Assembly: GCA_023391075.1 (NCBI GenBank)
Contig: JAEWBQ010000011.1
Span: 1 to 8,001 of the forward strand
DNA: 8,001 bases
Direction: 5' to 3'
Origin: Candidatus Parcubacteria bacterium
Lineage (GTDB): Bacteria; Patescibacteriota; Saccharimonadia; Saccharimonadales; Saccharimonadaceae
Positions 5,510-8,001 of this stretch are shown piece by piece. Below the pieces are notes generated by a model. It was not told the origin of the DNA. It saw only the letters and a program-made list of their open reading frames with translations, and did not search any database. The position numbers were made by a program, and so were the translations under genes. How positions within the stretch are numbered: position 1 is the first letter of the stretch; every line of letters starts with the position of its first letter.

Positions 5510-7876
5510 TTATGGGCTCGTCGTACTCTTCGTACAGTTCGGTGGAGTGCCGGTGGAACCGGTCGGACATTGCTGGGTGGTCGTTTGCGGCGGCGTACAG
5601 TTCGGATAGGTGCCGGTATAGCCGGTCGGACACTGCTGCTGCGTACAGTTCGGATAGGTGCCAGCGCTGCCGGTTGGACACTGCTGAGTCTGCGTGCCGG
5701 GACCGGTATTATCCCCGTTTACCGTGCCCGTGGACTGATCGGTTTTTTTTTGCGTATCGCTATTGTTCTGATCTTGCTGGGTTTGGTCTTGCTGTGGAGC
5801 GGGCGTCGCCGCATTACAGGTGTTCGTCGGCAAAGCGGTGGTCAGGAAATACTCGTCGTAGGTATTGCTGCCGCTTGTCGCTGCCAGGCCGCCATTGCCA
5901 TAACAGACGGCACGCTTGACGATATCGCTCGGCTCGCTAAAGCTGACGTTCGGCGACCCTTGCAGTGATTGCTGCATCGACTTGATCCAAATCGGGCCTG
6001 CCATACCAGAACCGCCGTTAAGCATGATGTCGTTATTGTTATTGCCGACCCACACGCCGATCGCAAGCTGCGGCGTATACCCGATCGTCCAGGCGTCGCG
6101 CGAGTCGTCGGTAGTACCCGTCTTCACCGCTGCCGTGCGACCTGGGACCGTTAAGGACGAGCCGAATATTGGCGCACGGGCCTTATTATCAGACAGGATG
6201 TTCGAGATCAGGAACGAGCCCTGCGGGGTCTGCACCTGCTTGCTGGTTTCCTTAGCGGTAAACACCTTACTGCCATACTTGTCATTAATCTGCTTGATAA
6301 TTGTCGTCGGGTACTGTTGGCCGCTGTTCGCCAGTGCTGCATAGGCGTTCGTCATCTTGATGAGTGGCACCTCGGCAACACCCAGAGCCAATGATAAGCC
6401 ATAGTCCTTGTCGCTGCTGATCGTATCAAGTCCCATGCGGTTCGCTGCTTCGACAGCGCTCTTGATACCGAGCTTTTGCATGACTTCAACGCTCGGGATA
6501 TTAAGTGATTCGTTAATGGCAGTACGCACCGTCACATCGCCGCGATATTTGCGGTCGGCGTCCTGCGGTGAGTAGCCACCCCCAAAGTCGGTTGGTACGT
6601 CGTGCAAGATCGTCGCTGGGGTAATCACGCCATCAGCCAGCGCCTGGCTATAGTAAATCGTCTTAAAACTCGAGCCTGGCTGACGCGCGGTCGTTGCCAT
6701 GTTGACTTTGCCCCACTGCGCGTTGTTCCAGTCGGCACTTCCGACCAGACCACGCACCTCACCGTTGGTCGGATCAATCGCGACCGCACCAGCGTTAGTG
6801 CCACCATTGGCCTGGATGTAACCCATGTGATTTGCGATATTCGCCTGCAAAATCGATTGGATGTTCGGATCAAGCGTCGTCGTCACCTGATAGCCAGAGC
6901 GCTCAACCGTCTCCTGGCCATACTGCTGATAGAGTTGGTCGAGTACCATTTGCGCAAAGTGCGGCGCGTTCGACTGGTTGATTTGCGACTGGGCCGGCTG
7001 GTACGTGAGTTGTTCGGCAAGCGCAGCCTTGCGCTGTTCGTCGGTAATCTTGTGCTGCTGCACCATGAGGTCTAACACAGTGGCCTGGCGTTTTTGTGCG
7101 AGTGAAGGGTCACCACTGATCGGTGAATAGAGGTTTGGTGCCGGCAACAACCCGACGAGCATTGCGCTCTGCGCTAAGTCGAGCTTATCTGGCGTCGTCC
7201 CGAAGTAATATTTAGCCGCGTCTTGGATGCCGAACGCACTCTCACCGAAATAGACGGAATTGAGGTACATGTCAAGGATCTGATCCTTGCTGTATTTGTT
7301 CTCGATCGCCACCGAAACGGAGAATGCCTGGTAGGTGCGCAGGAAGCTTCGATTGCTCGAAAGCAGCGTAATTTTGGCCAACTGCTGCGTCAACGTCGAG
7401 CCGCCGAATGTCTTACCGCCGGTAATAAAGAAGCTATAGACTGCCCGCAAGGTCGAGCCTACCGAGAAGCCGCCATGGTTATAGAAATCCTTGTCCTCGC
7501 TGGCGACAACCGCTTGCTGCATCTCTTTAGAAATAGAAGTCAGAGGCACCAGGTCATGATGCTCGGCTCGGCCAGTGCTATAAATCACCGTTTTACTGTC
7601 CTTGGCATACACCACCACACCGGTGTTGTTCCGGTTCATCAAGTGATCAATATCGGCGATGTCTTTGGAGAAATACAGGTAGGTTAACAGCGGGATTACC
7701 AGCACGACGAGGATAATCGGGGCTGCTATGACGAGCGCCTTCTTCCACAAACTGAGCGCCATAAACCATGCAGGCAGTTTGATTGCTTTACGTACTTGCC
7801 ATTTGGTACGCCGCGCCAATGATGTGCGGCGGCGGGGGTGCGGGCTTGTCGGACGAAGGTGAGGTGTCGGCGTCAT
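5510..7876 (-). CDS. Class A penicillin-binding protein (PBP1A-type, GT51 plus transpeptidase)
   Basis: A 788-residue bifunctional peptidoglycan synthase that would polymerise lipid II and crosslink stem peptides outside the membrane. Order: basic cytoplasmic N-terminus (1-46), TM helix (about 47-69), GT51 glycosyltransferase (about 100-270), transpeptidase (about 360-640), Gln/Asn/Thr-rich linker (about 690-732), cysteine-repeat tail (733-781). GT51 motif 1 is SEDKDFYNHGG with catalytic E127, and motif 2 is GGSTLTQQ (158-165). Motif 3, normally R-K-x-x-E, reads R180-T-Y-Q-A184 and so lacks its Glu, followed by a well-kept NKYSKDQILDMYLNSVYFG. Transpeptidase motifs are complete: SSFK (402-405, nucleophile S402), SLN (457-459), KTGT (585-588). 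The start at 7876 is supported by a TATAAT ending 6 nt before it. ruvA follows on the same strand after 34 bp. The gene name pbp1A/mrcA would fit by type, but orthology is not shown. Confidence 0.95.
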   Translation of the reverse strand: MTPTPHLRPTSPHPRRRTSLARRTKWQVRKAIKLPAWFMALSLWKKALVIAAPIILVVLVIPLLTYLYFSKDIADIDHLMNRNNTGVVVYAKDSKTVIYSTGRAEHHDLVPLTSISKEMQQAVVASEDKDFYNHGGFSVGSTLRAVYSFFITGGKTFGGSTLTQQLAKITLLSSNRSFLRTYQAFSVSVAIENKYSKDQILDMYLNSVYFGESAFGIQDAAKYYFGTTPDKLDLAQSAMLVGLLPAPNLYSPISGDPSLAQKRQATVLDLMVQQHKITDEQRKAALAEQLTYQPAQSQINQSNAPHFAQMVLDQLYQQYGQETVERSGYQVTTTLDPNIQSILQANIANHMGYIQANGGTNAGAVAIDPTNGEVRGLVGSADWNNAQWGKVNMATTARQPGSSFKTIYYSQALADGVITPATILHDVPTDFGGGYSPQDADRKYRGDVTVRTAINESLNIPSVEVMQKLGIKSAVEAANRMGLDTISSDKDYGLSLALGVAEVPLIKMTNAYAALANSGQQYPTTIIKQINDKYGSKVFTAKETSKQVQTPQGSFLISNILSDNKARAPIFGSSLTVPGRTAAVKTGTTDDSRDAWTIGYTPQLAIGVWVGNNNNDIMLNGGSGMAGPIWIKSMQQSLQGSPNVSFSEPSDIVKRAVCYGNGGLAATSGSNTYDEYFLTTALPTNTCNAATPAPQQDQTQQDQNNSDTQKKTDQSTGTVNGDNTGPGTQTQQCPTGSAGTYPNCTQQQCPTGYTGTYPNCTPPQTTTQQCPTGSTGTPPNCTKSTTSP
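5534..5680 (-). repeat. Three-copy cysteine repeat in the PBP tail
   Basis: The C-terminal tail of the PBP contains three copies of C-P-T-G-x-x-G-T-x-P-N-C-T, with cysteine pairs C733/C744, C749/C760 and C770/C781, each spaced C-x10-C. The DNA shows the same unit: GTACAGTTCGG recurs on the plus strand at 5532, 5595 and 5643, giving periods of 63 and 48 bp. This indicates internal duplication, with a longer Pro-Thr-Gln spacer between copies two and three. Being extracytoplasmic, each pair could form a disulfide-closed loop. Function is unknown. Confidence 0.8.
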
Positions 7877-7882
7877 ATGATC

Positions 7883-7888
7883 ATTATA
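7883..7888 (-). promoter_or_regulatory. -10 box of the PBP gene
   Basis: On the minus strand a perfect TATAAT is followed by GATCAT and then the ATG, so the seventh base past the box is the A of the start codon and the mRNA would be leaderless. There is no TGn extension and no convincing -35 at 16-18 bp. GGGAG directly upstream of the box resembles a ribosome site, but at about 12 nt from the ATG it is too far to be a good one. Confidence 0.5.
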
Positions 7889-8001
7889 CTCCCTACTGCA
7901 GTGCGCGTCCTGAAAGGAACGAACCGTACGTACTTTGTTCTTGAGTGCTTCTTATTATAATCGATTTGCTAGCCACGGTACATGAACGCGCACATTATAG
8001 C
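7889..8001. other. Noncoding upstream region at the right edge
   Basis: No gene is visible. The palindromic ATTATAAT (7954-7961) provides a TATAAT on both strands: to the left it could be a second PBP promoter with a leader of about 70 nt, and to the right it lies 20 nt before an ATG (7982) that opens a frame running off the edge (MNAHII). Another minus-strand TATAAT is at 7994-7999. The inverted pair GAAC (7921-7924) and GTTC (7937-7940) encloses CGTACG (7925-7930). No -35 is strong, and no tRNA fold is seen. Confidence 0.3.

Noticed and set aside
5532..5690. Regularly spaced DNA repeats resembling a short CRISPR array
   Set aside because: The repeats are coding, uneven in period (63 and 48 bp), and the intervals between them are themselves similar; they encode the C-x10-C protein units.
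5435..5968. Plus-strand open frames opposite the PBP tail, with Arg/Gly/Thr-rich repeats
   Set aside because: The repeats are the antisense reading of the cysteine-repeat DNA; no promoter or ribosome site supports expression.

Overview
The window reads as a chromosomal segment of a Patescibacteria (CPR) bacterium, most likely a Candidatus Saccharibacteria (TM7) relative. This lineage call is an inference. It rests on compact gene packing (gaps of roughly 20 to 135 bp, two overlapping gene ends), housekeeping genes in an unusual order, promoters that sit directly on start codons, a type IV pilin-like gene, and a class A penicillin-binding protein with a cysteine-repeat tail. G+C looks somewhat above 50% by eye. 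All reading frames are intact under the standard bacterial code, and none needs UGA recoding.

Layout from left to right. recA (minus strand) enters the window with its 3' end cut off by the left edge. A 135-141 bp divergent region separates it from a small type IV pilin/pseudopilin-like gene (plus). That gene converges on a two-TM bacterial PH-domain protein (minus), with a hairpin terminator across the junction. ruvB (minus) lies immediately upstream of the PH-domain gene, and the promoter of the PH-domain gene overlaps the ruvB stop codon. kup (plus), a full-length potassium transporter, diverges from ruvB and collides tail-to-tail with ruvA (minus) in a shared CTAG. Upstream of ruvA is a 788-residue class A penicillin-binding protein (minus). 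The last 125 bp are noncoding upstream DNA of that gene, possibly also carrying a start signal for a rightward gene beyond the edge.

How the genes relate. RecA (strand exchange), RuvA (Holliday junction recognition) and RuvB (branch-migration motor) form the core of homologous recombination and are clustered here. ruvA and ruvB, usually neighbours in one operon, are split by kup on the opposite strand and each appears to have its own promoter. The other genes act at the cell surface: pilin-like protein, PH-domain membrane protein, K+ uptake, and peptidoglycan synthesis.

The main second-look points are: (1) a repeated arrangement in which a TATAAT-like -10 box, usually with a TGn extension, lies 6-9 nt before the start codon of most genes, implying mostly leaderless mRNAs, while recA alone has a clear leader with a Shine-Dalgarno site; (2) loss of the motif-3 glutamate in the PBP glycosyltransferase domain; (3) a C-x10-C triple repeat tail on that PBP, preceded by an A9 tract where slippage would remove the tail; and (4) kup interrupting ruvA/ruvB. 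I see no mobile element, CRISPR array, tRNA or rRNA, and no clearly new multi-gene system.
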